Origin: JARRQB01 sp965368585
GTDB lineage: Bacteria > Pseudomonadota > Gammaproteobacteria > Chromatiales > Chromatiaceae
Direction of reading: 5' to 3'
Assembly (NCBI GenBank): GCA_965368585.1
Contig: CBDUNM010000063.1
Span: forward strand, 1 to 24,785
Length of the DNA: 24,785 nt
In this document: positions 23,184-24,785 of the stretch, one piece after another
How positions within the stretch are numbered: position 1 is the stretch's first letter
Layout of the letters: each line of letters begins with the position of its first letter
The notes under the pieces: model-generated
Told to the model about the DNA's origin: nothing
What the model saw: the letters and a program-made list of their open reading frames with translations, nothing else
Databases searched by the model: none
Translations under genes and position numbers: made by a program

Positions 23184-24248
23184 ATGGCAACCAAACAGCT
23201 TCTGGTGACCGGAGGAGCCGGGTTCATCGGCGGTAATTTCATTCAACTGGTACTGCGCGATCAGCATGTCCGGGTGCTCAACCTCGATCTGCTGACCTAT
23301 GCAGGGAATCCGGATACATTATCCTCGGTTGCCGGCGACCCGCGGTATCGTTTCGTCCAGGGGAGCATCGGCGATCGTCACTTGATCGAGCGGCTGCTGG
23401 GCGAATTTCGACCAGACGCCGTGGTCAATTTTGCGGCGGAAAGTCATGTAGATCGCTCCATTGACGGACCGGCGGAATTCATAGAGACCAATGTCGTAGG
23501 GACGTTCAATCTGCTGGATGGGGTACAGGGGTACTGGCACGAACTGGGCGACGATGACGGACAGCAATTTCGCTTTCTGCATGTCTCCACCGATGAGGTT
23601 TACGGGTCGCTGGGACCGGAAGGCGCCTTCACCGAGACGACACCATATGCACCGAACTCTCCCTATTCCGCGTCGAAGGCGGGTTCCGACCACTTGGTGA
23701 GAGCCTGGCATCACACCTACGGGTTGCCGACGTTGACGACCAACTGTTCCAACAACTACGGTCCTTATCAATTCCCCGAAAAGCTCATTCCGCTGATGAT
23801 CCTGAATGCGTTGGAGGGCAAGACACTCCCTATCTACGGTGACGGCGGCAACGTCCGCGACTGGCTTTATGTGACGGATCATTGTCGTGCGATCTGGCGG
23901 GTGCTCGAGGCAGGCGTCCCGGGGGAGGTCTACAATGTCGGCGGTAACAGCGAGCGAACGAATCTCGAGGTCGTCGATGCACTCTGCGCCATCCTCGATG
24001 AGCAGTTACCGTCGTCGGTCTTTCGACCCCACAGCCAGTTGCAGGCCTTTGTCCCGGACCGACCCGGGCATGACCGCCGCTACGCGATCGACGCGACCAA
24101 GATCAGGCAGAATTTGGGCTGGCAACCGCGAGAGAGCTTCGACAGCGGCTTGCTGAAGACGGTTGCATGGTACTTGGACAATCGAGCCTGGTGCGATCGC
24201 GTACTGGACGGCAGTTATCGGGGGGAACGCCTGGGCCTGAGTGCCTGA
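23184..24248 (+). CDS. rfbB: dTDP-glucose 4,6-dehydratase
   Basis: Second step of dTDP-L-rhamnose synthesis: dTDP-glucose to dTDP-4-keto-6-deoxyglucose, NAD-dependent, cytoplasmic. 354 residues, the normal length. GGAGFIG at 10-16 binds NAD; AAESHVDRSI at 84-93; the catalytic Thr136-Asp137-Glu138 (STDEVYG), Tyr161 and Lys165 (YSASK) are all present; the C-terminal part keeps FVPDRPGHDRRYAID. AGGAA six bases before ATG 23184 supports the start. It is 164 bases after the glycosyltransferase gene and 61 bases before rfbA, consistent with one operon. The same intermediate also feeds other deoxysugars, so rhamnose is likely but not proven. Confidence 0.97.
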   Translation: MATKQLLVTGGAGFIGGNFIQLVLRDQHVRVLNLDLLTYAGNPDTLSSVAGDPRYRFVQGSIGDRHLIERLLGEFRPDAVVNFAAESHVDRSIDGPAEFIETNVVGTFNLLDGVQGYWHELGDDDGQQFRFLHVSTDEVYGSLGPEGAFTETTPYAPNSPYSASKAGSDHLVRAWHHTYGLPTLTTNCSNNYGPYQFPEKLIPLMILNALEGKTLPIYGDGGNVRDWLYVTDHCRAIWRVLEAGVPGEVYNVGGNSERTNLEVVDALCAILDEQLPSSVFRPHSQLQAFVPDRPGHDRRYAIDATKIRQNLGWQPRESFDSGLLKTVAWYLDNRAWCDRVLDGSYRGERLGLSA

Positions 24249-24309
24249 CGCGTCGCGGATAGGACGGCATGAACGGGTTCGACGATCATTCAATGGAGAA
24301 GGGTGCCTC

Positions 24310-24785
24310 ATGAAGGGTATTATTCTCGCCGGCGGCTCGGGTACCCGCTTGTACCCCATCACGCGCAGCGTCAGTAAACAGTTGTTGCCGGTTTACGACA
24401 AGCCGATGGTCTATTACCCCCTGTCCGTGCTCATGATGGCGGGCATCCGGGAAATTCTGATCATCACCACGCCGCGTGACAGCCCGGCGTTCAAAGACCT
24501 GTTGGGTGACGGCGCGCAATGGGGTTTGCAGTTGTCATACGCGGAGCAGCCCGAACCCGGAGGTTTGGCCCAGGCGTTTTTGATCGGCCGCAAATTCATC
24601 GACGGTCAACCGTGCTGTCTGGTGCTTGGGGACAACATATTTTTCGGTGATCGTCTCACCCGGACCTTGCAGCGTGCCGCGCGCCTGACGGAGGGCGCGA
24701 CCATTTTCGGCTACTGGGTGAGGGACCCGGAACGCTATGGTGTCGCGGAGTTCGATGCGCGGGGCAAGATCGTGAGAATCGAGGA
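24310..24785 (+). CDS. rfbA: glucose-1-phosphate thymidylyltransferase (truncated by window edge)
   Basis: First step of the dTDP-rhamnose pathway: glucose-1-phosphate plus dTTP to dTDP-glucose. The first 158 of about 290 residues are visible. Signature GGSGTRLYPIT at 8-18, SKQLLPVYDKPMVYYPLS with the catalytic Lys at 22-39, QPEPGGLAQA near 80-89 and the metal-binding LGDNIFFGD near 105-113. GAAGGG six bases before ATG 24310 supports the start. The order rfbB-rfbA is common; rfbC and rfbD probably lie beyond the edge. It is intact as far as seen. Confidence 0.97.
   Translation, partial: MKGIILAGGSGTRLYPITRSVSKQLLPVYDKPMVYYPLSVLMMAGIREILIITTPRDSPAFKDLLGDGAQWGLQLSYAEQPEPGGLAQAFLIGRKFIDGQPCCLVLGDNIFFGDRLTRTLQRAARLTEGATIFGYWVRDPERYGVAEFDARGKIVRIE

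Overview
The window looks like chromosomal DNA of a free-living or symbiotic gammaproteobacterium, moderately GC-rich. I infer this from the protein families: a DUF3108 periplasmic protein, a PilJ-like chemoreceptor, copper nitrite reductase, a GuaD/GlxR purine-salvage pair and dTDP-rhamnose genes. No genus can be fixed by eye. There is no rRNA, tRNA or CRISPR array.

Layout. 1-1433 (-): N-terminal part of a P2-type cation ATPase, cut by the window edge. 1799-2311 (+): small two-helix channel with an altered selectivity filter. 2342-3460 (-): alanine dehydrogenase. 3645-5587 (+): a decayed guanine deaminase gene directly in front of an intact tartronate semialdehyde reductase gene. 5967-6989 (-): a protein with a C-terminal TIR domain, a candidate defence or signalling effector. 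7475-8533 (-): periplasmic copper nitrite reductase NirK, with a strong hairpin downstream and palindromes upstream. 9399-9857 (-): glycine-zipper surface lipoprotein.

From about 8800 to 16100 the window is accessory and eroded. It holds a dispersed non-coding repeat family, two remnants of IS91-type transposases on either side of a phage-like 2OG-Fe(II) oxygenase gene, a DUF3108 gene, two small orphan genes separated by a set of tandem hairpins (a possible structured RNA), and a complete IS3-family element (13921-15173). The right end of this element abuts a chemoreceptor gene that has lost its front half. No target duplication flanks the element, which suggests an IS-mediated deletion.

16168-18597 (+) encodes a phosphate-type periplasmic binding protein followed 48 bases later by a full chemoreceptor, possibly a ligand-capture/chemotaxis pair. 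18598-19191 holds debris of a LysR regulator and a DUF1127 protein. 19188-20120 (-) is an EamA-type transporter, preceded by a small unknown gene with an internal duplication (20308-20571, -).

20894 to the right edge (+) is a surface-polysaccharide cluster: a membrane-anchored family 2 glycosyltransferase, a family 4-like glycosyltransferase, rfbB, and rfbA cut by the window edge. About 210 bases in front of its first gene lies a near-consensus ops (RfaH recruitment) element, suggesting processive antitermination control of this operon.
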